A stretch of 64,000 bases of DNA. Source: Anaerovorax odorimutans DSM 5092. GTDB lineage: Bacteria > Bacillota > Clostridia > Peptostreptococcales > Anaerovoracaceae. Shown piece after piece: positions 1-9,224 of the stretch. Made by a program: the position numbers and the translations under genes. Where the stretch lies: contig NZ_AUFC01000013.1 in assembly GCF_000426305.1 (NCBI RefSeq), positions 1 to 64,000 on the forward strand, in the 5' to 3' direction. How positions within the stretch are numbered: the stretch's first letter is position 1; each line of letters begins with the position of its first letter. The notes under the pieces are model-generated. The model was not told the DNA's origin. It saw only the letters and a list, made by a program, of their open reading frames with translations, and ran no database searches.

Positions 1-11
1 TTCTTTGCCAT
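1..11 (-). CDS. Start of an unidentified gene running off the left edge
   Basis: An ATG on the minus strand at position 11 is preceded by a good AGGAGG ribosome site (about 20-26). Only M-A-K can be read before the window ends. It lies immediately downstream of the orphan RHS tip, which is where an immunity gene would be expected, but nothing in three codons can show that. Confidence 0.4.
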
Positions 12-131
12 AAAAATAGCCTCCTATAATAATTTGATTTTATCATAGAAAGCTATATAGTTTTAATATTTTACAGACTTTTTTTCACAGTCTCTTTTTC
101 ATATAGAATCTATCTCCTTTAATTTTATTTT

Positions 132-170
132 AAACCAATCCATAAAATAATTCCTTTTATGGATTGGTTT
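132..170 (-). terminator. Perfect 16-bp hairpin after the orphan RHS tip
   Basis: Two perfectly complementary 16-base arms (132-147 and 155-170) are separated by 7 bases, just past the stop codon at 181 on the minus strand. The following minus-strand bases are A/T-rich rather than a pure T run, so termination is likely but not classical. Confidence 0.6.
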
Positions 171-180
171 ATTATTATTC

Positions 181-945
181 TTAATCTAAGCCAAAGATTA
201 TATCTGCACCTACTCCAAAGTGAACTCCTGATTTAAATTTCCCATCTTTATAATAATATCCTCCACCAAAAGAAAGAAAATCAATCTCTCCTCCTACGAC
301 TAGTTTATGATCAGTTATTGGTAACGGAATTTTTACCGCTCCGTTTGCTTTTGCTGTGCTTATTTTTCCATAAACACCCATAGATTTTTCGTTTTCGCTA
401 TATACAATTCCTACATTTCCTTGTGCAGATTGTCCAGTTAATCCCCATTGTCCATATTTATAATCTCCGTTTACATTTACAAGTCCAGCTTCTCCTCCAA
501 CTAATTGCAATGCAACTTCTTTTTTATTAATACTTGCTCTAGGTCCATTACCAGACGTGTAAAATGATTCCGCTTTCACTTTTGGATGTCTAGCGTTCCA
601 CACTTCATCATTAGTATAAGCATTTCCATATTGATCAACAAAAAATGCTTTTGAATTAATCTGATTTAATGCCCATTTACGTTCTCCTTCACTACCATGA
701 TTTGCCTGCCAATACAAATAGTTATATTGATCATTACTCCATTTTGTAGTTTTAGCTGAATGACCACTAGGATCAGTATATAAGATTGGATTGTTTTTGC
801 AATATGTATACAAATTCAAACTTAATGGATCTTCGCTCTTTCCATTAAAACTGTCTTCTGTAATAAATCGTCCTATACTTGGATCATAATACCTAGCTCT
901 TAGATAGACACTTCCAGTTTATGTATCAAAATACTCCCCGCAGTA
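181..945 (-). pseudogene. Orphan RHS C-terminal toxin tip (no start of its own)
   Basis: Reading leftward this encodes the end of an RHS core (RYYDPSIGRFITEDSF, then DPSGHS) followed by about 190 aa of variable tip. The frame is broken by a TAA at 919-921 inside a conserved core segment, and RHS similarity stops at about 945, so there is no promoter-proximal part and no credible start codon. The tip begins with about 60 aa resembling the start of the main RHS tip (KWS..QYNY, VD..G..YTN..VW). It ends in a Gly-rich repeat-like region (GGEAGLVNVNGDYKYGQWG, then GGEIDFLSFGGGYYY) of a type common in polymorphic toxin tips. It is best read as a displaced, silent RHS cassette that could recombine into the full-length gene. 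Confidence 0.8.
760..834. repeat. 75-bp direct repeat, copy 1 (second copy 2897-2971)
   Basis: Base-for-base identical to 2897-2971 by eye. It covers the end of the RHS core through the DPSGHS boundary in both the orphan tip and the full-length gene. Similarity continues with mismatches for about 100 bp more. Such identity at the core/tip border is the substrate expected for tip exchange. Confidence 0.85.
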
Positions 946-991
946 CTTGTCATAAAGAAGTGGGGATATATACTTGCGATTTCGGTGTAGG

Positions 992-1152
992 TCAGGCTAC
1001 AGATTGCTCGACCGCACCGACAAATTGGTAATAAATCGTCACATCAATAATTTTCTCGCCGTTCTCAATTCGGGCCTCGCCCACGGTGATTTTTTCAATC
1101 AGCTCGCTAAGCACAATGAGGTCGAGTCGAGTGCCTGCAAATCGGCGTAGTG
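992..1152 (-). pseudogene. C-terminal remnant of a large serine recombinase
   Basis: The minus strand reads RRFAGTRLDLIVLSELIEK, then ITVGEARIENGEKIIDVTIY, then YQFVG and a stop at 992-994. This resembles the C-terminal tail of Tn4451/TnpX-type large serine recombinases (ELIDKI.V.EA...IDIYYNF.G). The stretch is visibly richer in G+C than the surrounding RHS DNA. No other part of a recombinase is present, so it is a scar of a transposon or conjugative element. Family assignment is from memory of the motif. Confidence 0.5.
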
Positions 1153-1476
1153 CTAATCTGAAAAAGCGCCGGACGAAGAAAAACAGTCTGTGCTGAGTTT
1201 TCTCAGCCGTTCAAAGTTCGCCCGGTTTTTCAGGAAACGCAAGTAGAGAGGCGGGGACGGTGGACGCAAAACGGAAGTTTGATATGCCAACACGTTTTTC
1301 TTATCGATCCAATCCTATTCGCCAATTTTTATGCACCTGTAAAGTGAGGAAGCAGCCGTGTTAATTAAGCATAAATGGCACGGCTATCTGCCCTGGTCAA
1401 GTGTCGAAATTAATGGCTTTGTCTCCCTTGACTGGGACAGAGGACTGTGATATCTGGTAGTCAAGCAGGATTAAGG
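1146..1476. other. Unassigned scar DNA within the RHS remnant
   Basis: About 330 bp of higher-G+C sequence lies between the recombinase remnant and the next RHS fragment. No open frame of useful length is visible on either strand. It is probably further debris of the same mobile element. Confidence 0.4.
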
Positions 1477-1600
1477 GCTGCATCGAAGGTATAGGTCTTG
1501 GTAATGGCATCGGTTACTTCGCTTTCTGCTTCCCTAGTTAATCTTCCTAAACCGTCATATTGATAGTTTGTTAATCTTCCTGTTTGGTCTGTCTTGGTCG
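1477..1600 (-). pseudogene. RHS core fragment
   Basis: The minus strand reads YDGLGRLTREAESEVTDAIT and then KTYTFDAA, nearly the same as an internal segment of the full RHS protein (YDGLGRLTKESES..DAITKTYTFDAA). It is about 40 codons long, with no continuation on either side. It shows that a second RHS copy once lay here and was disrupted, with the recombinase scar between its pieces. Confidence 0.75.
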
Positions 1601-1732
1601 ATTAATTAGCAAAATATACTGCTTCCATTTCTATAAATAAGGCCGTAATCGTCAAAGTGACACCTACGACCTTACTTACCTTTTTATGCCTTAGAATATG
1701 TCATTACTACCCTAAGCGCCTCAGCTTAAATT

Positions 1733-2308
1733 TTATGGTTGTACTAAGTATTCTCTTATTCTAGTTTGAAAATCATATTTTAAATCATTAGTTATTATTT
1801 TGCCATTTTCTTCTACGCTTATATTTATTACAATTCTTATTCTACTTTTTTTATTTAGCTTCATATCGTAGCTATTTATTGCATCAATGAGTATCATATC
1901 ACCGCTCTGTATCTCATTATTATCAAAAGCTACTTCTTGATTAATCTCTTTCTCGACTTTATTAAAGTATACATCTTGCATTTCATCTATAATCACATAA
2001 TTAATAACGATTTTATTATTATTTTTTTCTTTATATGATGCTAATTTTAATGAATAAGTGTAATATTTCTCATCATTACTTTTGGGTGTATTCTTTACCA
2101 TATAAGGAATAAATAAAGTTTTATTTATTTCATACTTATTTAAAATAGGTTCAGAAAAATCAAATCCTTCTTCCACATTTAATGTATCAGTATCTTTATT
2201 AATTAAATCAATAATCTGTGTAACTCCGCGGGATGTTACAACTGTAAGTATACCTATAGCAAGTATTATTATTACTAAAAGTATCATAAAAAGTTTAAAT
2301 AATTTCAT
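1733..2308 (-). CDS. Membrane-anchored small protein, candidate RHS immunity protein
   Basis: 191 aa with a single N-terminal membrane helix (residues about 6-27, LFMILLVIIILAIGILTVV) followed by a soluble Lys/Asn/Ile-rich domain with no motif I recognise. It starts 18 bp after the stop of the RHS toxin on the same strand with a GGAGG site, the position immunity genes occupy in polymorphic toxin loci. Immunity function is inferred from position only. A membrane-tethered immunity protein would fit a toxin acting at or crossing the membrane. Confidence 0.6.
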   Translation of the reverse strand: MKLFKLFMILLVIIILAIGILTVVTSRGVTQIIDLINKDTDTLNVEEGFDFSEPILNKYEINKTLFIPYMVKNTPKSNDEKYYTYSLKLASYKEKNNNKIVINYVIIDEMQDVYFNKVEKEINQEVAFDNNEIQSGDMILIDAINSYDMKLNKKSRIRIVINISVEENGKIITNDLKYDFQTRIREYLVQP

Positions 2309-2326
2309 TGTATGACCTCCAAGATT

Positions 2327-5300
2327 TTACTGGATTCTATCATTTTTATTATTTGTAAGATAGTATGGTAGCATATCTGTTACAAAATGCCCTGCTCCTT
2401 TTCCTGCAAACTTTGCCCAGCCTTTAATATCTGTGGCTTTCGAAGGTTTCGGTGCAGGGGTTACATAATTATAGGTTGCTTTATATTTAGAATCAGTTAT
2501 AGGTTTTAAAGTGTCTCCATCAAATACAGCCTCTCTACCATTAGGATTGATAAACTTTAATTCTGGTTTACCTTTCCCATTGTCATGATATACAGACATA
2601 TCTTGACTTAATAATATCCATCCTGAATTTCTTTTAGTTACTTCTTCATATGTCGGAGGGACGCCATTCAACTTATCCCTATTTTCAAAATGAAACTTTG
2701 TTGCTTTTATATATATACCATCTATAAAATTAGGGTGCTTATATTCCCAGACTTGTTTATTAGTATAAACATGTCCATCATTATCAACATATACATTATT
2801 TTCATCAATTTGTTTTTGAGCCCATTTATTTCCCTTAGAAGCTAAGTCTTTATAGTAATTATATTGATTCTGGCTCCATTTTGCATCAGCAATACTATGA
2901 CCACTAGGATCAGTATATAAGATTGGATTGTTTTTGCAATATGTATACAAATTCAAACTTAATGGATCTTCACTATTTCCCGTATAACTGTCTTCTGTAA
3001 TAAATCTCCCTATAACAGGATCATAATATCTAGCTCTTAGATAAACAGTTCCTGTTTCTGCATCAAAATACTCTCCGCTATACCTAAATGGGTTTGTATC
3101 ATTAGTATATATATTCTTTTCGTTTCCAAATGCATCATAGACATATTCTTTTGTTACATTTCCTGTGCTGTCAGTTAATTGTACCACATTTCCATGTCCA
3201 TTGAACAGATACCATCCGTTATTATCGCTATTTATTAATCCTATTCCTCTTATATAACGGTTAATTACTTCATCATTTTCATTCAATTCTAAGGTTATAT
3301 CCTGTCCTTCCCATACTTGGGTTGTTTTTTCGCCATTCACTGTCTTTGACAGTCTAAGTCCATCTGGTCTGTAAGTGTAAGAACTTCTGCCTTTACTATT
3401 TTGAACACCAGTCATTCGGTCAAAGCCATCGTAGCTGTACAGTTCTGCTCCTGTCATATCAAGAGAAATAGTAAGAGTTTCAGCGCCACTGATGGCACTT
3501 AAGGTTCCTGTGTTCTTTGCTATGGTATTTCCGTTATTGTCATAATAATAGTCCATAACTTCAGTTTTGTCACTTAATTGTTTTGTTTCTGTAGTCAGTC
3601 TATTATTCAAATCATACTGATAGCCTGTGGTATAATTCTCTGCTCCAGTCACTGTTATTGTAGCTCTATTTCCTGCTGCATCGAAGGTATAGGTCTTGGT
3701 AATGGCATCTGCTGTTCCGCTTTCTGATTCTTTAGTCAGCCTTCCAAGGCCATCATAAATATAACTGGTCTGTAGTCCATTATTATCAACTTTTGCTGCC
3801 TGATTTCCGTTTAAATAATATGTATAATCATAGCTTGAGATTGTTTCAGTTCCTTTTTTATTTTCAAGAGAAGTAACAAGGTTTGCCAAATTATATGCAT
3901 AATCTACACTGTTACCGTTTCCATAAATAAAGCGTCTTCTATTTCCATTTGCATCATAAATATACGTTGCTACTAAATTCCCGGCTTCATAAACTTCACT
4001 TAATCTGTCTTTTTTATCATATACATAAGACATTGTTTTCACTACTGCATCATTAACCTTTACAACCGAAGTCTTTACATTGCCGTTTGCATCATAAGTG
4101 TAATTCTTTTCTATTCCATTAGAATCTACCTCTGTGATGACTTTACCCTGTTCATCATAGGTATAACTTGTTTTCAGGTTTTCATTTTGGACATATGCTA
4201 TAGCTCCTGTTAAAGTGTATGCTTTTATTTCTTGCTGCTTAGTTCCCTCCTTGGTAATGCTTTGACTAAGATTTCTAGATAGTCCATCATAAGTATAGGC
4301 TGTAGTCAGACCATTCTTGTCGGTTTTGGAAATCATGTTGCCGTTGATATCATAGCTGTAGGTCTCTTTCTGCCCAAGTGGATCGGTTAATGTTTTTAAA
4401 TATCCAAAGCGGTCATATTCATAGGTTGTCCTTTGAGTACCGTTACCTGTTACCATGGTGGTCATATTTCCTGCAGTATCGTATTCATAATTTACTTCAT
4501 TTGCAACGTTACTACCATCATAACTTTTTACCTGTACCAGCTTGTTTTGATTGTTATATGTATATTCAATCTTTGTAAAGGCTGCATCTGCTCCTGGAAG
4601 GCTGTTTTCTATTTGTTTTTGAATTAGATTCCCATTTTTATCATAATAGTATTTTGTTACTGATGCTGCTCCTGCAGTAAATGGTGTTTCTTCTTTTATG
4701 AGTCTTCCAAGTGTATCATAGGTGTAAAGGGTACGATAGCTTCCTCCTGATGCATTGCTTTTAGCATCTGTTTGTGATATCTTTCTTCCTGCTGCATCAT
4801 AACCTGTGGTGATAAAATTTCCTAGGACATCATATTTTTTTATGACTTTTCCATCATGGGCATATTTATATTTCGTAGTAAAGTCCTCTGGATAACTTTC
4901 CTCATTAGCACGAGCAGAATTTTCTTTTATCACTTCTCCAAGGTAGTTATATACAAAAGTACTGAAAACTTCTTTTCCGTTATTACTTCTTCCTTGTTTT
5001 ATTAATCTGCCATACTTATCCATATATTCAGTAGTGACAATGGTCTTACTGTTTGCATCTCCTAAGATAGTCTTAATCACTTTATCATCATAATAGCTAT
5101 TGTTTTCCTGTGATAAAATCTGATTAGAGGCATTTACAGAGCTTTTTTTAAGAATACGATCAAGATAGTCGTAGCTATAAGTAGTTGCTCCTCCTCCTTC
5201 TGAAAGATTATTCTGGTATTTTATGAGCCTATACACCCTGTCATACTCGTTTGCTTTGAGTAAAGTAGCATTTCCTCCATCTATGCTGTAGACAGCAGTC

Positions 5301-8224
5301 AGGTTTCCTGCAGGATCATACTTATAACGAGTTGCGTATCCTCTTTCATCAGTTATAGTAGTTTCATTAGACACTGTATTATAATTATAAGTCTTTGTGC
5401 TATTATTTGGATACATAATTTTTATTACTCTTCCAAGGTCATCATAGGTATAGGTAGTCACATTTCCTTTGCCATCTGTTTCCGTTAGAATTCTTCCATA
5501 GATGTCATAGGTTGCTTGTCTTAAGATTCCCCCTAAATTGATTCCATCTGCATTTTTTACATTTTGCACTGCAATATTTGAGAGGTAGGTACCATTCATA
5601 TAGGTATGGTCTGTTTCAGTATATATCCCTGCTTGGAGGTCTGTATATTGTTTATTTTTTATTACGTTACCGTAAGTATCATAGCTAAGTTCGCTCTTTG
5701 CTTTTAAATTACCATTTTCATAAGTCAAAAACTGAGCAATACTTTTTTGATCTGCAGTCGGTACATACTTTTCATTAATTGTACTAGCCACATCTCTCTT
5801 ATAAGTCTTACCTGTTAAATAGTTATACTGATTATTATAAGTCATTGTTACCTTATACTCTGTATCAGAAGTGTTTCCTTCTGAAAGTGCCGGCCAATAG
5901 CTGATGACGTTCCCTTTATTGTCATAGTCATAGCAATCAATAGTCGTCAATGTTTGAACATTTGATGTATTATATCGGTTTGTTGTTACTTTGGATTTGG
6001 AAGGGTGAACAAACAAATTAAATGTATGATAATCAATAGTGTTTTTCTGGGTTAAACCGGAACCTACATAGATATCTTCTTCAACACAATTTCCTCTTCT
6101 ATAATCAAAAGTGTATTTTGTTGTAATATTTCTATTAAGATCTGTTTCTTTTACCCACCAATTCATCCAATCATCAAATGGGTTACTTTCTGAAAGTTCA
6201 TTGTGGTATCCATCAGCATTGTATAGGAAATTCGTTAATACACCATTTTTCTTATATCGATATGAATAATCATACTCTTTTTCATTATACAATGTTGTTC
6301 CCTGTTGATCATACCTCCTTTTTAGTGCAATATCCTCCATACTTCCATAGTCATACCAATTATTTCTTCTTTGATAATATTCATAGTTTACCATTAAACC
6401 TGTAGGATATATAATCTTTGTAAGCCCGGCATAATAGTTTGGATAATATGTATCTTCATCATCAAAAGGCTCCACACTTAGAAACTTATTACTACTAGTC
6501 AAGTGAAAGCGAGCAGCAAAATCTGAAGCACACTTTATATCAGAATAAGTATAAGATGTTGCTTCTCCTTCTTGGTTAATTGCTTTCATTAAGTTATATT
6601 CATTATGCTGTCCTGCAAAAGATTCATATTTATCAAAAGCATTTAAGGTTCTTGCAGTATTATGATTTAGTATATATGTGATTGTTTTTCCGTCAGGTAA
6701 CCTTAAAACCTTATTATATCCAGAGGCAGTCACTTCATTTTTTAGAGTTATAATTCTTCCAAGAGTATCAGTTATCTGCATCTCCAACATATTGTTAACA
6801 GTTGTATAGGTAAAAGAAATGGTATTCCCAAATCGATCTACAATTGCAATTAATCTGCCTGCAGAGTTAAAATATTCTTTTTTACCATCAGCATATGTAA
6901 CTGTATAAGATGAACTCTGTCCTGCTATTGTATTTGACTCTGTTGCAAAAATTACATCTTTATAAAGATAATACCCTAGATTATTTACCCAGTTTGAAGA
7001 TACTCCAAATTCTCTACCATCAGATAGATGTAATTTTATAAAGTCATAGTAGAATAAATCCGTATCTATATAAGAAAAATTAAATTTCCATCCTGCACCA
7101 AGCTGCCATAATTCTTCATTCCTTGTAATAGGATTTGATATCTGTTTAGCAAACATATTACTAGTAAGACTGGTGCTCATCGTATTTTTATATAAATGAG
7201 CAGAATAATAATCTCCTTTATCTTCTATTTGCTTCATATTATAAAGGCCTTTAAAGGCTCTTGACTCCATATAATCTTCACCTATGGCGTCATAGGAAGT
7301 AGCATCAATTTGTTCCCCCATTGTGTCATCTGCATTTTTTTCAAAATATTTTTCTCTTTCATATACATTCATATAAGAATATATTGGTTTCCCTCTAGAG
7401 CTTGTCCCATATGCCAGTTTGCCACTTATATCATAATAATTAGCCTGCTCAGTACTATATTGTCTTTGAATTACCAAATCTAATCCCCCAGCACCTGGTA
7501 ATATAACATCTGTTACAATATACTTCAATGTTCCTGAGCCTAAGTCAATCTGTTCATTTGCAGTATTATTATGATTAAATGGTGCTTCTAGTGTTTTCTC
7601 TTTATCATATTTAACATCTGAAAAAGGATCTTCATCTGTTGAAGATAGTCTTATAAGATTTTTTTGAGTTGAATTTAAGTGGCTTAATTGTTCTTGTTTT
7701 TTTGTAGATATTAACGCATCTCTTGTATCTTCTTGGATTGATTTTTCTATTTTTTCATCTGTCAATCCATATCCCAACATATTTGAATAAATAAGAATAG
7801 CTTTTTCTAAATTTTCACCTTTTTCTTCTGAATAATTAAAAAAGTTTTCGCTAATTCCAAAGAACTTACATAGTTTTAATTTGTTATCCTCTGTCAATTG
7901 GCTGTAAATTGAGCTTGACAGTGTGAGGATTTTTAGTATACCTATAGACTCAACAAGGAGTTCATCTTTTGTTCCTTGGTAATCTATCATAGTATAATAT
8001 AATTTACGAGCCAATTCTGTTGAAAGAGATGAGGTATCTAACTTATTAAATATCTTTTCTGCTACAAAATCCGGTAAACTATTATTTTCTGAACTTATAT
8101 TACTCTGTTTTTCTATATTCGTATTTATTTTATCTTCTTCTGCTGTACCTGTTTTGATTGTTCCTTTTGAGTTTTTATTATCTGGTTGTTCTTTTGTTCT
8201 TGTATCTTTTTTATTTTGTCCCAT
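2327..8224 (-). CDS. RHS/YD-repeat polymorphic toxin
   Basis: 1965 aa. Residues 1-60 are charged and low-complexity with no signal peptide. A domain of about 550 aa follows, then dozens of YD repeats (Y.YD..G....) up to the core-closing motif RARYYDPVIGRFITEDS and the cleavage-type boundary DPSGHS. In RHS proteins the core forms a shell enclosing the C-terminal toxin. The tip (about 1778-1965) starts with the pre-toxin segment shared with the orphan tip and ends with NGREAVFDGDTLKPITDSKY, TYNYV.P and HFVTDMLPYYL. From memory this pattern occurs in uncharacterised toxin tips of type VI effectors. The start ATG has a strong AAGGAGG site. The gene lies between a broken phage-like gene and a candidate immunity gene, probably in one operon. 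The target of the toxin is unknown. Confidence 0.9.
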   Translation of the reverse strand: MGQNKKDTRTKEQPDNKNSKGTIKTGTAEEDKINTNIEKQSNISSENNSLPDFVAEKIFNKLDTSSLSTELARKLYYTMIDYQGTKDELLVESIGILKILTLSSSIYSQLTEDNKLKLCKFFGISENFFNYSEEKGENLEKAILIYSNMLGYGLTDEKIEKSIQEDTRDALISTKKQEQLSHLNSTQKNLIRLSSTDEDPFSDVKYDKEKTLEAPFNHNNTANEQIDLGSGTLKYIVTDVILPGAGGLDLVIQRQYSTEQANYYDISGKLAYGTSSRGKPIYSYMNVYEREKYFEKNADDTMGEQIDATSYDAIGEDYMESRAFKGLYNMKQIEDKGDYYSAHLYKNTMSTSLTSNMFAKQISNPITRNEELWQLGAGWKFNFSYIDTDLFYYDFIKLHLSDGREFGVSSNWVNNLGYYLYKDVIFATESNTIAGQSSSYTVTYADGKKEYFNSAGRLIAIVDRFGNTISFTYTTVNNMLEMQITDTLGRIITLKNEVTASGYNKVLRLPDGKTITYILNHNTARTLNAFDKYESFAGQHNEYNLMKAINQEGEATSYTYSDIKCASDFAARFHLTSSNKFLSVEPFDDEDTYYPNYYAGLTKIIYPTGLMVNYEYYQRRNNWYDYGSMEDIALKRRYDQQGTTLYNEKEYDYSYRYKKNGVLTNFLYNADGYHNELSESNPFDDWMNWWVKETDLNRNITTKYTFDYRRGNCVEEDIYVGSGLTQKNTIDYHTFNLFVHPSKSKVTTNRYNTSNVQTLTTIDCYDYDNKGNVISYWPALSEGNTSDTEYKVTMTYNNQYNYLTGKTYKRDVASTINEKYVPTADQKSIAQFLTYENGNLKAKSELSYDTYGNVIKNKQYTDLQAGIYTETDHTYMNGTYLSNIAVQNVKNADGINLGGILRQATYDIYGRILTETDGKGNVTTYTYDDLGRVIKIMYPNNSTKTYNYNTVSNETTITDERGYATRYKYDPAGNLTAVYSIDGGNATLLKANEYDRVYRLIKYQNNLSEGGGATTYSYDYLDRILKKSSVNASNQILSQENNSYYDDKVIKTILGDANSKTIVTTEYMDKYGRLIKQGRSNNGKEVFSTFVYNYLGEVIKENSARANEESYPEDFTTKYKYAHDGKVIKKYDVLGNFITTGYDAAGRKISQTDAKSNASGGSYRTLYTYDTLGRLIKEETPFTAGAASVTKYYYDKNGNLIQKQIENSLPGADAAFTKIEYTYNNQNKLVQVKSYDGSNVANEVNYEYDTAGNMTTMVTGNGTQRTTYEYDRFGYLKTLTDPLGQKETYSYDINGNMISKTDKNGLTTAYTYDGLSRNLSQSITKEGTKQQEIKAYTLTGAIAYVQNENLKTSYTYDEQGKVITEVDSNGIEKNYTYDANGNVKTSVVKVNDAVVKTMSYVYDKKDRLSEVYEAGNLVATYIYDANGNRRRFIYGNGNSVDYAYNLANLVTSLENKKGTETISSYDYTYYLNGNQAAKVDNNGLQTSYIYDGLGRLTKESESGTADAITKTYTFDAAGNRATITVTGAENYTTGYQYDLNNRLTTETKQLSDKTEVMDYYYDNNGNTIAKNTGTLSAISGAETLTISLDMTGAELYSYDGFDRMTGVQNSKGRSSYTYRPDGLRLSKTVNGEKTTQVWEGQDITLELNENDEVINRYIRGIGLINSDNNGWYLFNGHGNVVQLTDSTGNVTKEYVYDAFGNEKNIYTNDTNPFRYSGEYFDAETGTVYLRARYYDPVIGRFITEDSYTGNSEDPLSLNLYTYCKNNPILYTDPSGHSIADAKWSQNQYNYYKDLASKGNKWAQKQIDENNVYVDNDGHVYTNKQVWEYKHPNFIDGIYIKATKFHFENRDKLNGVPPTYEEVTKRNSGWILLSQDMSVYHDNGKGKPELKFINPNGREAVFDGDTLKPITDSKYKATYNYVTPAPKPSKATDIKGWAKFAGKGAGHFVTDMLPYYLTNNKNDRIQ
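2897..2971. repeat. 75-bp direct repeat, copy 2 (first copy 760-834)
   Basis: Identical to 760-834 and located at the core/tip border of the full-length RHS gene. Recombination between the two copies would remove the present tip, the immunity candidate and the scar, and attach the orphan tip to the core. Confidence 0.85.
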
Positions 8225-8360
8225 TTCTGTTTAATCCTCCTTCTGAAGTTATCTTATTTGTATTTGTTTCATCTTTTTATGCTGTATCTGTTTTTATTGT
8301 TCGGGTTTATTAATGTTTATAAATATTATGTATCTATATTAGAAAAAGTTTTGAATAAAG

Positions 8361-8675
8361 TTAAAAATAATAATCTGTTTTCAATAAATCTTTAGGGCAT
8401 ATGGCATTAAAAAGAATATAGCCTGTATAGAAATTATTACTATTATCTGAATAGAAATTAGAAAATATAGATAAAATTGAATTTGTTTCTACAAAGAAAT
8501 TTTCTGCTATTTTATAAGGATAAATATATGTATATAATGTATCTTCTGGTTATATATTAATATTATTAACAAGAAAGTCAGATTCGTTATTGATTAATGC
8601 TTTAAGTAATAACTCATCTCCAATAAGCTTTGATGTAATAATATTTTTATAATCAGTAATTGTTTTACCAGCCAT
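8361..8675 (-). pseudogene. Broken small phage-like protein gene upstream of the RHS gene
   Basis: An ATG at 8675 behind an AGGAGGTG site starts MAGKTITDYKNIITSKLIGD and ELLLKAL, stopped by an in-frame TAA at codon 42 (8550-8552). The same frame then stays open for 62 more codons (YPYKIAENFFVETNSIL, then YTGYILFNAICPKDLL) to 8361. The layout (K..LTSKL..DE.LLKAL then IYPY....) reminds me of short proteins in clostridial phage structural clusters. The single nonsense codon suggests recent inactivation or an error. It lies 136 bp upstream of the RHS gene on the same strand. Confidence 0.55.
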
Positions 8676-9107
8676 TAAATACACCTCCTATATTTCATAG
8701 TTCTAAATAAAGAATATTTTCTCAAGTATATTCTTGTTGAATACGTAGTTTATATAATATAATAATTTGCAGTAAAATTTTGTGGATAAATATTCTAACT
8801 AGTCTAATTATAATAATCACCTCCTTTATGTATAAATTTTTTAATATAATCTAAATGTAATACTCCCTAATTAATATTTATATAATTTAAATTTATATAT
8901 TATATTAATGTTTCATTGGGAGATAATCTATGAACTTAGAACTATGATCCTTTCATATTAGAAAAATTGTTAATATGATTACAAACATTTAATTTTCAAT
9001 ATTTCCATAAATTTTTGAAGTTTGGATAATATCAAATATAAAATAAATGTAAAGTAAAAGATTTATTTTAAGATACATTTAGAGCGATTTTCCCTTTTAA
9101 ATTAAAA
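8676..9107. other. A/T-rich gap with no gene seen
   Basis: No open frame with a ribosome site, no hairpin and no clear promoter pair is visible. The minus-strand promoter of the RHS operon probably lies at its left end. Confidence 0.4.
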
Positions 9108-9130
9108 ACCAGCAACTTTAATGTGCTGGT
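9108..9130 (-). terminator. Terminator of the polymerase/zinc-ribbon operon
   Basis: On the minus strand ACCAGCA pairs with TGCTGGT across a 9-base loop, followed by TTTTTAATTT. It lies about 95 bp past the stop of the zinc-ribbon gene. Confidence 0.65.
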
Positions 9131-9224
9131 AATACATATTTATATCTTTCATATTAGATAGTTTGCTAATATATTAGTAAATATTTAAAATTCAATAACT
9201 ATATATTTTTTTAAAACTTGGAAG

